Part shown: piece by piece, positions 26,608 through 35,468 of the stretch
Layout of the letters: each line of letters begins with the position of its first letter
Position numbering within the stretch: position 1 is the stretch's first letter
From: SM1-73 sp964588305
Lineage (GTDB): Bacteria; Zixibacteria; MSB-5A5; SM1-73
Direction of reading: 5' to 3'
DNA length: 64,000 bases
Assembly (NCBI GenBank): GCA_964588305.1
Contig: CAZPOP010000003.1
Span: 62,001 to 126,000, forward strand
Position numbers and translations under genes: made by a program
The notes under the pieces: generated by a model
What the model was told of the DNA's origin: nothing
Databases searched by the model: none
What the model saw: the letters and a program-made list of their open reading frames with translations, nothing else

Positions 26608-27930
26608 TCATCTGTTTATGCCGTCGTAAGGAGGTTGGAGCTCATATTCCCCATCCCCGCGATCCACAAACAAAAACTCCCGGTATACGTTCCGTGTGTC
26701 CATATACGACTGTACCTTGTAGTAGTACCACTTCTGATAAGCTCTCACGTCTTGATCGAAGGGGTGCTTCTCCACCTCATCCGGATGTCCGTAGACGATA
26801 TAAACCATCCCCATGTCGGTTTCCCAACCGTCCTTGTTGGAGATGGCAAAATTCTGATCGGCGTATTTCAGTCGGCGATAGTATTCGTCCCGCAGCTCAT
26901 TCTCCGGGGTATTGGGTGTAGGGTCCCTGGATTTCCAAAATTCGAGCCATTTCTCCAGTCTCTCCTCCTCTTTGGCTTCTTTAAGCTCCTTGATCTCCTC
27001 GTCCGTACCGGCGTATCTCAATTCGTCGATGGACCTCTGGTAGTCGTTTCTCAACATGCTCAAAAGCGTCCATTCCACCTGGAACGGTCTTTCGATCTCG
27101 GCCTTTTTCTTTTCCTTGTCCCACAACTTAACCGACAATACATAATCCCCTCCAGAAAACCCCTCCAAAGGGAAGCTCTCAAAGCGGTAAAACGTTTCCG
27201 GTCCAATCTGAACCTTGGTAGTCTCCTGAAAGGAGAAGCGATGTCCGAAACCGTATATCTCATAAACCAGATCGTACTCTCCTGGCTCCCTGGCCCCTCC
27301 GTAGATCTCGTAGTAAATCCTCAGGGTGGGATCGGGATCACCGAAATTCCGGTCCACGCTTGGGACCACCCTCTTCCCTCTCTTGTTGAACGTAGACTTC
27401 CCGGTACTGTCAGACACTTCCCTGACAAACTCTATGTCAGAGAACGTGACCTTCTTGTCGGTTCGGGAAGGAATGGTGAGGTCTATCTCCAATACCGACT
27501 CGGAACCGGAATTGCCATCTATGAATTTTGCCCTTAATTTGTATCGTCCCGAGTATAAAGACAGGTTTATGGCGTTTATCAGGAAATCCTCTGGGGATTG
27601 GGTTTCCTCGTAGGTATCCACCAGGTAATCCTCTTCCATGGAGGTTCCTGTCACCTGTTTGTTGACCTTGTTCAACACCAAAAGCTCGATCTCATATGAG
27701 GCCTTGAACTTGTCGTCATATCTTACAAAGGTCAAGCCCCGGTTGAAAACCTTGTAGTATACTTCCAATCGATATTTCTCTCCGGTCTCTTCCCTGAAGC
27801 TGGCATAATCCACCACGAAGAAGGGACCGGCTCCCTCCTGGAAATGACCGAAATCGGTCTGGGCTGAGGCTAAACCACAAGCGCAGGTGATATAGAAAAA
27901 GAAGCTGAGTGTTTTAACGGTCTTCTTCAT
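26608..27930 (-). CDS. GWxTD-domain secreted protein, copy B
   Basis: A 440-residue exported protein: signal peptide (about 1-23, ending ASAQ), beta-rich domains, FWKSRDPTPNTPENE and the exact GWxTD motif GWETD (368-372) followed by MGMVYIVYGHPDEVE. The same architecture as copy A, clearly a divergent paralogue. First gene of the GWxTD-GWxTD-NatA-NatB set. Confidence 0.87.
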   Translation of the reverse strand: MKKTVKTLSFFFYITCACGLASAQTDFGHFQEGAGPFFVVDYASFREETGEKYRLEVYYKVFNRGLTFVRYDDKFKASYEIELLVLNKVNKQVTGTSMEEDYLVDTYEETQSPEDFLINAINLSLYSGRYKLRAKFIDGNSGSESVLEIDLTIPSRTDKKVTFSDIEFVREVSDSTGKSTFNKRGKRVVPSVDRNFGDPDPTLRIYYEIYGGAREPGEYDLVYEIYGFGHRFSFQETTKVQIGPETFYRFESFPLEGFSGGDYVLSVKLWDKEKKKAEIERPFQVEWTLLSMLRNDYQRSIDELRYAGTDEEIKELKEAKEEERLEKWLEFWKSRDPTPNTPENELRDEYYRRLKYADQNFAISNKDGWETDMGMVYIVYGHPDEVEKHPFDQDVRAYQKWYYYKVQSYMDTRNVYREFLFVDRGDGEYELQPPYDGINR

Positions 27931-28007
27931 TGTGTTCCCACGAATATACGATAATCTTCTTGAACATATTTCGCAACAAAAAAATTAAAAACCCTCGATT
28001 TTTTTTC

Positions 28008-28035
28008 TTGACAAATAAATCATTGGATTTATCTT
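28008..28035 (+). promoter_or_regulatory. Possible sigma-70 promoter
   Basis: TTGACA (28008-28013), 16 bases, then TATCTT (28030-28035); a better TATAAT at 28035-28040 would give a 21-base spacer. It lies upstream of the small secreted protein gene and the sigma-54 activator. Confidence 0.4.
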
Positions 28036-28163
28036 ATAATAAAGAATATTAAGTTCTTTATCAATAAGACAATGATGACTTTAGATCGAACATATCCGCT
28101 CTAACAATCTCTTAATTGCTCCTAAGGTTTTTATCTTGAACACCTAAAGGAGGCGAGAATAAG

Positions 28164-28454
28164 ATGAAAAAGAAAATCGTGTTGATGGTTTTTTGTCTGA
28201 TGTTATTTTTGATTTTCACCGCTCTGAGCTACGGAGACATCGATCCGAAATACAAGGTCCGAGGACATCCGTGGAGCGATTTGCTTGCACCCCCCGGTAA
28301 TGATGCTACTGTTATGAATGTTTTAATGCTTTCGATTGGTCCCAACACAATCTTAACAATTACTTTGAACAGGAGCATATCAACTGCTGAAAACTCAAAT
28401 CAACGAAACATAAATCGAGGAAAATGGATAAAAACCCCCAAGGACTCTCGCTAG
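28164..28454 (+). CDS. Small secreted protein of unknown function
   Basis: A 96-residue product with a clear signal peptide (MKKKIVLMVFCLMLFLIFTA, cleavage near SYG-D) and a mature part containing KVRGHPWSDLLAPPG. AAAGGAGG lies about ten bases upstream. Its last 31 bases overlap the start of the sigma-54 activator gene, so the two are probably translationally coupled. No family is recognised; it could be a signal peptide-type ligand or a truncated exported protein. Confidence 0.6.
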   Translation: MKKKIVLMVFCLMLFLIFTALSYGDIDPKYKVRGHPWSDLLAPPGNDATVMNVLMLSIGPNTILTITLNRSISTAENSNQRNINRGKWIKTPKDSR

Positions 28455-30844
28455 AGATCGCCTCAAAGATAGGATCAATAGAATCTCTAATTGAAAAGAA
28501 GAAGTTTAAAGAGGCATTAGCGGAGATTCGAGACTTAGAATCTCAAAAGATCATAGAGCAGTTCTCCATCGAGAAAGGACATATTCATTACCTTCTCTCT
28601 TTGGTTTTTCATCATTTAGGTCGATATGCGGAAGCACTTGAGGAAGGCAAAAGGGCCTTTGAACTTCTCAAGGACACTTCAGAAAACGAAAGAATTGCCG
28701 AAATTCAGTTCACCTTAGGCTGCATTTATGTTGCCTTGGGGGATTTTGAACATGCTGAATCCGAGCTACGGGATGTGATTGCTACGTATAGACGCATTGA
28801 TGATAAACATGGAATAATCACAGTTCATAATAAGCTTGCCAACATATGCTTTATAAGATCCAACTTTGATAAAGCAATAGAATACATTAATCAATGCATA
28901 AAGTATTGTGATGAAAGTGAAGATGAAACAACAAAGGCAAAATTAGCAGCAAACGTCGGCAGGATTTATGTATTGATTGGCAGGTGGCAAGCTGCTAAAG
29001 ATAACCTTCTTTCCGCTGTTAAGGTTTTTGAAGAGAAGAGTAATGAGTTGTATCTCTGCCAGGCTCTGCTTTCGTTAGGGTACGTGTTCTATTTACAGAG
29101 AGATTTTGTGCAAGCAAAGAGTTGTTATGAAAAGGGTTTGAAAATTATCTTCAAAAACAGTTATGCCCGTGAATTTACCATCTACCACGAATATTCCGGC
29201 GAGTTAGCGTTTGCCCAAGGGGATTATGTTTCTGCTAAGAATCACTATTTAGATTGCATTGGCAGGATGGAGGAGATTGCACCTGAAAGTGACATGATCT
29301 CCCAGACTTACCGTCTTTTGGCAGAGCTCCAAATTGCGGAAAAGCAATATGATTTGGCTTTATCTTCTTGCGAGAAAGCTTTGAAGGTAGCAACATCCTT
29401 AGATGAAAAGATCGAGATAGGAGCTATCCATCGGGCATTGGGACAAATCTATACAGCCAAGAGTGCAGGTGTAGTGGTCGAGCTTGCTCGACATGAACTT
29501 GCGAAAGCCAAAGAGAGCTATGAGAAATCCATCTCCATCTTAGAAAAAATCGGGGCGAAGTTTGAATTGGGCAAAAGCTATCTGGAGGCAGGGCGATCGA
29601 AGTGCTTTGAATATTTTGATAGATTGAAAATTTTGGGCAAAGCCGAAGATGTATTTGAGGAGCTTGAATCCGGATATCATGTGGGTCAGGTTAATTTGGC
29701 TTTGAGCCAGCTTTTCTTTGAGAACAATGAAACCCAAAAATCTCAGCTCTTTTTGAATTCAGCCGAGAAGACATTCCGATCCCATGGATCCTGCGGAGAA
29801 CTATCTGAGGAGAAAGAGCTGAAATTGGTCTCTGAGTTGAGGAAGAAACTTTCTCCAACTTCATCAATCTCCAGACCTCCTCAGGCAATGTCCTTCTCTG
29901 ATATAATCACTCAAAATCCTGAGATGCTTTCCGTAATCGAAAAGGCTAACCAGATCAAGGATTCTCATTTCACCATTCTTTTGGAGGGAGAGACCGGAAC
30001 GGGGAAGGATTTTTTGGCAAAAGCCATTCACTTTGAAAGCGACAAAAGGAACCAGCCATTTGTTCCGGTCAACTGTGCGGCAATTCCCAGAGATTTGGTG
30101 GAGAGTGAGTTGTTCGGATATAAAAAAGGTGCTTTCACCGGAGCAACCACCGATAAGAAAGGATTGTTGGAGGAAGCAGAGGGTGGCACATTATTTTTAA
30201 ATGAGGTCGTTGATGTGCCATCCACGACGCAAGCCAAATTATTATCAGCAATCGAGGAGAAACAACTCACCCGATTAGGTGAGACCAAGTCCAGAAGGGT
30301 GGATTTCAGGGTGATTGCCGCCAGCAATAAGGATTTGGATAAAGAGGTTAAGGCCGAAAATTTCCGAGAGGATTTGTATTATCGGTTGAGCGTGATCAAG
30401 CTGGTTCTCCCGCCTTTGAGAGAAAGAAAAGGAGACATTCCACTTTTGGTTGACCATTTTCTGAAAAAGCATTTTGGTGAAAAAGCAGATTTAAGCGTCC
30501 ATTCCCGGATATTGAAAATTTTTGAAGACTATGATTGGCCTGGAAACGTAAGAGAGTTGGAGAATGAGATCATCAAACTGATAAGTTTAAAAAGGGAAGA
30601 GAATGGGAATGGGTTCAAGCACCTGCCAGATAAGTTTTTCTCTTCTGATGAATCCTCCCAAAGTGATCCACCAGAGGGGGATAGCTCTCTATATGATCAG
30701 GTAACACAATATGAGAAGAAGCTTATTTTGAAAGCCTTGGAGGAGAACGATTGGATAAAGACGAAAGCAGCCAAGGCACTTAAGATGCCAGCGATGACCT
30801 TGAGTAATAAAATCAAAAAATACCATATAGAAACACCAATTTAA
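28424..30844 (+). CDS. Sigma-54 transcription activator with TPR sensor domain
   Basis: Enhancer-binding protein of 806 residues. The N-terminal 480 residues are tetratricopeptide repeats. The AAA+ domain has Walker A GETGTGKD (522-529), the sigma-54 contact loop GAFTGA (569-574), Walker B TLFLNE (Asn593 where Asp is usual), and the arginine-finger region FREDLYYRL (647-655). A Fis-type helix-turn-helix closes it (about 765-800). There is no receiver domain, so the TPRs probably sense a protein or peptide. It sits directly upstream of a sigma-54-like promoter and the peptide-modification operon, which it is the obvious candidate to control. Confidence 0.92.
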   Translation: MDKNPQGLSLEIASKIGSIESLIEKKKFKEALAEIRDLESQKIIEQFSIEKGHIHYLLSLVFHHLGRYAEALEEGKRAFELLKDTSENERIAEIQFTLGCIYVALGDFEHAESELRDVIATYRRIDDKHGIITVHNKLANICFIRSNFDKAIEYINQCIKYCDESEDETTKAKLAANVGRIYVLIGRWQAAKDNLLSAVKVFEEKSNELYLCQALLSLGYVFYLQRDFVQAKSCYEKGLKIIFKNSYAREFTIYHEYSGELAFAQGDYVSAKNHYLDCIGRMEEIAPESDMISQTYRLLAELQIAEKQYDLALSSCEKALKVATSLDEKIEIGAIHRALGQIYTAKSAGVVVELARHELAKAKESYEKSISILEKIGAKFELGKSYLEAGRSKCFEYFDRLKILGKAEDVFEELESGYHVGQVNLALSQLFFENNETQKSQLFLNSAEKTFRSHGSCGELSEEKELKLVSELRKKLSPTSSISRPPQAMSFSDIITQNPEMLSVIEKANQIKDSHFTILLEGETGTGKDFLAKAIHFESDKRNQPFVPVNCAAIPRDLVESELFGYKKGAFTGATTDKKGLLEEAEGGTLFLNEVVDVPSTTQAKLLSAIEEKQLTRLGETKSRRVDFRVIAASNKDLDKEVKAENFREDLYYRLSVIKLVLPPLRERKGDIPLLVDHFLKKHFGEKADLSVHSRILKIFEDYDWPGNVRELENEIIKLISLKREENGNGFKHLPDKFFSSDESSQSDPPEGDSSLYDQVTQYEKKLILKALEENDWIKTKAAKALKMPAMTLSNKIKKYHIETPI

Positions 30845-31021
30845 GTAGCCTCCTACCATTTTTGGTAAATCTCCATAACTTACTCGTTCACAATACAATG
30901 GAATAGAATTTGAGATCTGAGCTACAATGCTCGTCACCAAATTTGGGAGAGTATTCATGTTCTAGGCTGAGGATATTGAAGACTTAATAGGAATCTTTTG
31001 CGGGCTACTTTGTTATTCTAT

Positions 31022-31057
31022 AGCCACTTACCAAGAAGGTGAGTGGCTTTCTGTTTT
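31022..31057 (+). terminator. Terminator in the left repeat copy
   Basis: AGCCACTTACC (31022-31032) and GGTGAGTGGCT (31038-31048) form a stem with a 5-base loop, followed by TTCTGTTTTC. It would end the sigma-54 activator transcript. Confidence 0.65.
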
Positions 31058-31058
31058 C

Positions 31059-31074
31059 TGGCACGCTTCTTGTA
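31059..31074 (+). promoter_or_regulatory. Sigma-54-like -24/-12 promoter of the peptide operon
   Basis: TGGCACGCTTCTTGTA fits the consensus TGGCACG-N4-TTGCW except T for C in the -12 GC. Both the location, just after the terminator and 450 bp before the radical SAM gene, and the adjacent sigma-54 activator support it. Confidence 0.6.
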
Positions 31075-31090
31075 AACGATTCTTATAGTG

Positions 31091-31392
31091 GGTAAGCCAA
31101 TTCATGAACAATCGTTAGCGGAAGAATTGGTTTTACCTCCTTCCTTTTAAATAGAGGTTGCCCTGTTCCGTCTTTGGTCCGTCCCCGGCGATCCAGACCG
31201 GAGGCGGGATGGGGTGAAAAAGAAAGAAAAGACAAATATGTGATTTGCTAATGCTTTCATTTCTTTACTCTCGCGGGGCTCCTTTCAAGTAAAACAGCCT
31301 CACCATCCAATTGGTGAAGCCCCAGTAACATCCCCAGAAAGGCTCCGCCCTTGCTTTGTCCACAGTGAGGGCGGAGCTGAAAAGAAAGGAGG
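31091..31392 (+). promoter_or_regulatory. Structured 5' leader of the peptide operon
   Basis: Successive stems: 31091-31103 with 31124-31137 (GGTAAGCCAATTC type), TCACC-loop-GGTGA enclosed by GGGGCT/AGCCCC (about 31275-31322), and GCTCCGCCCT (31342-31351) with AGGGCGGAGC (31368-31377). The last stem is followed by GAAAAGAAAGGAGGAG. The same final hairpin occurs at 37251-37315 after the right repeat. The 30845-31525 gap has no other supportable gene. Confidence 0.5.
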
Positions 31393-31525
31393 AGTTAAAG
31401 AATCACTACGAAGAAGGTCAAAAGCTCTATCTGGTCTTCCGAAACAGATGTGTTCATTGGGTCGCCAATACTATCACCGTATGTTAGGTGCCTATATAAC
31501 CTAGCGCTTTTGAAGCGATAGAACA

Positions 31526-32977
31526 ATGCGAGCAAGCATCTATAACATTTATATTCCATTTGCTGATTCCGGCCAGTTCATTTTGGTCCACGGTTACACA
31601 GGTGCTGTTGACTTAGTTAGTTCGGATGTGGTGGATTTTCTTCAAAATTTCGAACAAACGAATGGAAACAAAAGAGACAATTCCATCGGTCAGAAGACAA
31701 TTGAAACCTTGATAAGACGCGGCTATCTGACCGAGAAAAACTCAGAAGAAGAAAATCGACGTCTTCTTCAAATTGCCTCCTTATTATTGAAAAGGTATCA
31801 AAAGGTCGATTTCCCGGAATTTGCGATCATACCGACTTACGACTGTAATCTTCGATGTTTCTACTGTTATGAAAGCAAACTGCGTGTAAAAGGAAGCAGA
31901 TGGCTCAAGACAAGAATAACCAAGGAACAGATAGATGCGATTTTTCAAGCGATACCTGACTTATGTTCTGGCAATACAAACAAAGGGGAAATCACACTGT
32001 ACGGCGGAGAGCCGCTACTTGCTGAGAATTTGGGTATCGTAGAATATATCATAGAGAGAGGAAAAAACTTAAATTTAAGTTTCAGTGCGGTAACTAATGG
32101 CGTGGATTTGGAGCGTTTTGAGGATTTCCTGGGAGACAAAAAGATAACCCGCCTCCAAGTTACTATCGATGGCCCACCAAGGATTCACGACACAAGGCGT
32201 TTTCTTAGTGACCGTTCTGGGACATTTCGACTTATTTCGCAGAACATAAACACAGCTCTAGATAGAGGAGTTAAAGTGACCGTTAGAATCAATGTGGATC
32301 GCTTGACAGTAAGCGGATTGCCAACCTTAATCAGAATCATGGAAGAGAAGGGATGGTTTTCGCAAGCGAAATTTTGGGCATACGTTTCAACTGTTCATTG
32401 TCCAGCTAAGCTATCCTCACAGCACGCGCTTCGAGATTCAGAACTCTTTCAAGAATTTGACAAGATCAAAAGTCTCGTTTCAGAATCCAAGAAGATCTTC
32501 ATGAATGACGGGGGTATAAAGAAATTGTTTAAGAAAGCCCTATCTGACAATCGTTTTCCACCACTTAGAGCCTCATTTTGTGCGTCAGGAGCGAAAATGT
32601 ATGTTTTTGATCCTTTTGGTGATGTGTACGGTTGTTGGGAAACAGTAGGTGACACAAAACAACGAATTGGAAGGTACTTCCCTGAATTGAAGATAGGCAA
32701 CGATTTCATGGAATCATGGTCGAAAATAAACATACCTAATTTGCCAAAGTGCCAAAAATGTAAGTATGCTTTATTCTGTGCAGGCGGATGCGCATACCGA
32801 ACTTACAGTAATTCTGCTTCTGACTCATTCTGTGAAGATTTCCAAATATGTTTTGCCAACTCTGTAGCCAGTGCCTGCCGGGAGTTTCTTCAGGAGAAAT
32901 CTCAAACTCTAAGCAACAGCACAATAGACAGAAGGGAGGTGATAAAAGATGAGCGAAAAGATTACGCCTTTAAATGA
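31526..32977 (+). CDS. SPASM-domain radical SAM peptide maturase
   Basis: A 483-residue enzyme expected to modify a ribosomally made peptide by radical chemistry. The N-terminal 95 residues resemble a winged-helix peptide-recognition region. The SAM-cluster motif CNLRCFYC gives Cys107, 111 and 114; GGEP (160-163) and TIDGP (213-217) are typical of the SPASM peptide-maturase branch. The SPASM region has Cys352, Cys370, and CQKCKYALFCAGGC (409-422), plus Cys436, enough for two auxiliary clusters. Its 3' end overlaps a 41-residue peptide gene. Whether it makes thioether, C-C or epimer modifications cannot be told. Confidence 0.92.
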   Translation: MRASIYNIYIPFADSGQFILVHGYTGAVDLVSSDVVDFLQNFEQTNGNKRDNSIGQKTIETLIRRGYLTEKNSEEENRRLLQIASLLLKRYQKVDFPEFAIIPTYDCNLRCFYCYESKLRVKGSRWLKTRITKEQIDAIFQAIPDLCSGNTNKGEITLYGGEPLLAENLGIVEYIIERGKNLNLSFSAVTNGVDLERFEDFLGDKKITRLQVTIDGPPRIHDTRRFLSDRSGTFRLISQNINTALDRGVKVTVRINVDRLTVSGLPTLIRIMEEKGWFSQAKFWAYVSTVHCPAKLSSQHALRDSELFQEFDKIKSLVSESKKIFMNDGGIKKLFKKALSDNRFPPLRASFCASGAKMYVFDPFGDVYGCWETVGDTKQRIGRYFPELKIGNDFMESWSKINIPNLPKCQKCKYALFCAGGCAYRTYSNSASDSFCEDFQICFANSVASACREFLQEKSQTLSNSTIDRREVIKDERKDYAFK

Positions 32978-33074
32978 GGATCTCCTTGTGGAGGCGTCAT
33001 TAGAGGAGCTGGAGCAGAAGCTCGAATTCGGAGCTAGCCCCACCTGTTGTGATGGCCTTCGTGTAGGGTCGTAG
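32949..33074 (+). CDS. Candidate RiPP precursor peptide
   Basis: A 41-residue peptide starting at ATG 32949, inside the last 29 bases of the radical SAM gene. AGAAGGGAGGTGATAAAAG supplies a strong ribosome binding site. The N-terminal two thirds are acidic and helical (DLLVEASLEELEQKLEF), like a leader; the C-terminal part, GASPTCCDGLRVGS, is a plausible core with adjacent Cys34-Cys35 and several residues that SPASM enzymes modify. No similarity to a named peptide family is claimed. Confidence 0.75.
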   Translation: MSEKITPLNEDLLVEASLEELEQKLEFGASPTCCDGLRVGS

Positions 33075-33081
33075 CGGGCAG

Positions 33082-33118
33082 ATGGTAGCCATAACTATCT
33101 TAGAGTTATGGCTACCAT
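33082..33118 (+). promoter_or_regulatory. Strong hairpin after the precursor gene
   Basis: ATGGTAGCCATAAC (33082-33095) pairs perfectly with GTTATGGCTACCAT (33105-33118) around a 9-base loop. No T run follows, so it is more likely an mRNA-stabilising or partial-attenuation element that raises peptide over enzyme output than a full terminator. Confidence 0.7.
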
Positions 33119-33166
33119 GTTAGAGAAGCTAATTCTATTCGTTAATATCTAAAAAACCTATCTAAC

Positions 33167-34324
33167 ATGAAATATGAGGTAATTAAAAGATTTTTCTTGA
33201 GACGTTTTCACTTTTTTTTGACTCTACTGGAAAAGTGGAAGAAACGAAAAAAAATCAAGATTATTTTTGGTATTATTCTGAGCAACATACTCAATGTCGG
33301 TCTAAAACAAGGCGTAAAGGAAAATATTTCTTTGGTGCGAAGCAACTTAAGACATCATGTCCTGAATATTAATTATCTCAGATTTTGGAAATCTGAAGTC
33401 TTTGACCAGAGAGTTACTTGGTCAAATCTAGATACATTAAAATCCTTGATGGAAAGATACGGGCGGGTAATCGCTTGTTCCCTTCATTTGGGCAATTATT
33501 ATTTATTTCCGTTTGAAATAGCTCGGCTCGGTTATGCGATTACAGTAGTAGTTGGTGATCGGCTCAAGCAATACAATCTCGTTAAAGAAGTTATTTCAAA
33601 AACTGGTGTAGATGTAGAGGTCATATTCGCCAACAAAATGACCCTATTTGGCTTATTCAAGGAATTGAAGAAGGGAAGAATAGTCTATCTTCTCATTGAC
33701 CAATTCGGGGGCGTTTGGAAAAATGCACACTTACTTGAAATTAGCTTTCTAAACCAAAAGGCCCGAGTCAAGGCAGGTATAGGCTGGCTTCATTATAAAT
33801 CGCAACTACCCCTCGTTCCTATAGCATCCATAAGAACAGGCAAACGGAAACATTTGATCAAGGTGGAACAGCCCATCGAATATAGGGATATCCACCAGGA
33901 TAAAAGGGTCTACATTAAAGACATTACTCAGGAGCTGTTCGGAGTTTTACAAGGCTATGTGTTGCGTTACCCCGATCAGTGGCTGGAATGGCACAACTTG
34001 AGAAGGTTCTACGAGAAAGATGTGCATTCCCTGGATCGTAAAAGCCAAGAAAGTTGGGAGATGAAGAAAGAAGATCGTTATAAAATATCTAAAGCAGATT
34101 TCAAGATTTTTCGTCTTGAGAAATCCTTTATTTTGATTGACATAAAGAGTAGGGCATATTATACTACCGATAAGTTAGGTCGAAAAATCATCAAATTATT
34201 GTACAGGGGCACTACATTGAAGAAGATAGTTTCTCTTTTGGAAGAAACCTACGGGAGAGGGGATCAGAGAATTTTAAAGGTTCTTTTTCAGTTGCGAAAA
34301 AGAGGACTTTTAATCAATGCGTAA
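33167..34324 (+). CDS. LpxL-like acyltransferase fused to a PqqD-like recognition domain
   Basis: A 385-residue fusion. Residues about 30-280 match the LpxL/HtrB-type acyltransferase fold: basic N-terminal helix, ACSLHLGNYYLFP (103-115) at the catalytic HX4(D/E) position, LIDQFGG (176-182), and PLVPIASIR (215-223). His107 is kept but the expected acidic residue is Tyr112. Residues about 305-385 are a PqqD-like domain (YKISKADFKIFRLEK to LFQLRKRGLLINA), which in peptide pathways binds leaders. The fusion suggests acyl transfer to, or lipid-dependent handling of, the modified peptide. A 92-bp leader with the hairpin separates it from the precursor gene; its own ribosome binding site is weak. 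Confidence 0.85.
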   Translation: MKYEVIKRFFLRRFHFFLTLLEKWKKRKKIKIIFGIILSNILNVGLKQGVKENISLVRSNLRHHVLNINYLRFWKSEVFDQRVTWSNLDTLKSLMERYGRVIACSLHLGNYYLFPFEIARLGYAITVVVGDRLKQYNLVKEVISKTGVDVEVIFANKMTLFGLFKELKKGRIVYLLIDQFGGVWKNAHLLEISFLNQKARVKAGIGWLHYKSQLPLVPIASIRTGKRKHLIKVEQPIEYRDIHQDKRVYIKDITQELFGVLQGYVLRYPDQWLEWHNLRRFYEKDVHSLDRKSQESWEMKKEDRYKISKADFKIFRLEKSFILIDIKSRAYYTTDKLGRKIIKLLYRGTTLKKIVSLLEETYGRGDQRILKVLFQLRKRGLLINA

Positions 34325-35462
34325 GTTCTTTGTAGCTTTTTTGTTGTTTATCTTACTCCAGTTTCTCATTATCGCGGTAGCTTATCCACAAGGAGACGAT
34401 GAGCGTTTCTGCCGAGCTTTAGATCTTGCTTTCAATTTTGAATTTGATCAGGCTATAAGTCTGTTAGATCAGATTCAAAAAGAAAATCCTGACGACTTGA
34501 GACCATATTTCTTTAAGGCTGTAGTTTATGACCAAATGATAGACAACTGTAATAACGACGAGGAAAACACCAGGCTGTTCTTCGAAAATATTGAGAAAGC
34601 TGAGGAGATCGCCAAAAAGTTGAAGAAGCAAGATAAAGACAGATGGTATGTCAATTTCTTTCTCGGTAGCATTTACGGCTGGAAGGGGAAATATTCCATA
34701 AAGAAAAACGATAAGTGGCAAATCTTTACAAATGGGAGAAAAGCCAAAGGGTATTTCGAGAAAACAATCGAGCTTAAACCCGATTGCTTTGATGCTTATT
34801 ATGGTCTTGGACTATATCATTACTATGCTGGAACTCTGCCCAGATTGCTCCGTTTCTTTTTGCCTCTCTTCAATTTTGAAGGTGATGTCAAGAAGGGCAC
34901 AGAAGAACTTTATCTGGTTAAGGAGAAAGGGAAATACAGCCAAAGCTTCGCCGCCTATGAGTTAGCATGTATCTATTCAAGGTCAAAAGAAGATCATGAA
35001 ATGGCTCTCCAGTTGGCATCGGAGCTAAGTGAAAAATATCCTCAAAACTTTAATTTTTCCTACATGCGTGCAGTGCATTATCACAACCTTAAAAAGGACG
35101 ACCTAGCAATGGTTGTGTTAAGTGAAATGAAATCAAAACTTGATCAAGGTTACTACGAAAATTTGAGCGCTGACAAACAAAGCGATTATTATCATTGCTC
35201 TGGAGTAATCAAGCTTTCGATGAGCAAATATGTGGAAGCTCAAAATGACTTTGAAAGCATATTAAGTCTCTCCGCCCCTGATGGAAGAAAAACCGAAGCT
35301 TACTATTTCATCGGACGTTCTTTGAATAAGCAGGGAAAACATGAGGAGGCTTATCAGAATTATCTGAAATCTTTGGAACATGAAGATTACTTTGGCTCGC
35401 ATAAACGAGCTCGAGAAGAAATTAAAAAACTGAAACGCCAAAAACTGGTCGCCGAGAAGTAA
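34317..35462 (+). CDS. Secreted TPR-repeat protein
   Basis: A 381-residue protein with an N-terminal signal peptide (KFFVAFLLFILLQFLIIAVAYP) and tetratricopeptide-like repeats through the rest, for example AYYGLGLYHYY and TEAYYFIGRSLNKQGKHEEA. Predicted periplasmic or anchored by an uncleaved signal. ATG 34317 overlaps the upstream stop by eight bases with AGAGG upstream, so it is coupled to the acyltransferase gene. It could scaffold the export or processing partners, or present a signal to the TPR sensor; both are inference. Confidence 0.85.
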   Translation: MRKFFVAFLLFILLQFLIIAVAYPQGDDERFCRALDLAFNFEFDQAISLLDQIQKENPDDLRPYFFKAVVYDQMIDNCNNDEENTRLFFENIEKAEEIAKKLKKQDKDRWYVNFFLGSIYGWKGKYSIKKNDKWQIFTNGRKAKGYFEKTIELKPDCFDAYYGLGLYHYYAGTLPRLLRFFLPLFNFEGDVKKGTEELYLVKEKGKYSQSFAAYELACIYSRSKEDHEMALQLASELSEKYPQNFNFSYMRAVHYHNLKKDDLAMVVLSEMKSKLDQGYYENLSADKQSDYYHCSGVIKLSMSKYVEAQNDFESILSLSAPDGRKTEAYYFIGRSLNKQGKHEEAYQNYLKSLEHEDYFGSHKRAREEIKKLKRQKLVAEK

Positions 35463-35468
35463 GGGTCC

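Larger units (their letters stand above)
30936..31222 (+). repeat. 287-bp direct repeat, left copy
   Basis: By eye about 95 percent identical to 36842-37128, exactly 5906 bp downstream. Each copy contains, in order, a terminator hairpin, a -24/-12-like promoter, a 5' leader stem and a GC-rich hairpin. Together the copies bracket the radical SAM/M50 operon. Confidence 0.92.

Noticed and set aside
31448..31504. 18-codon frame (ATG TGT TCA ...) just before the radical SAM gene
   Set aside because: No ribosome binding site and no leader-like composition; treated as chance.
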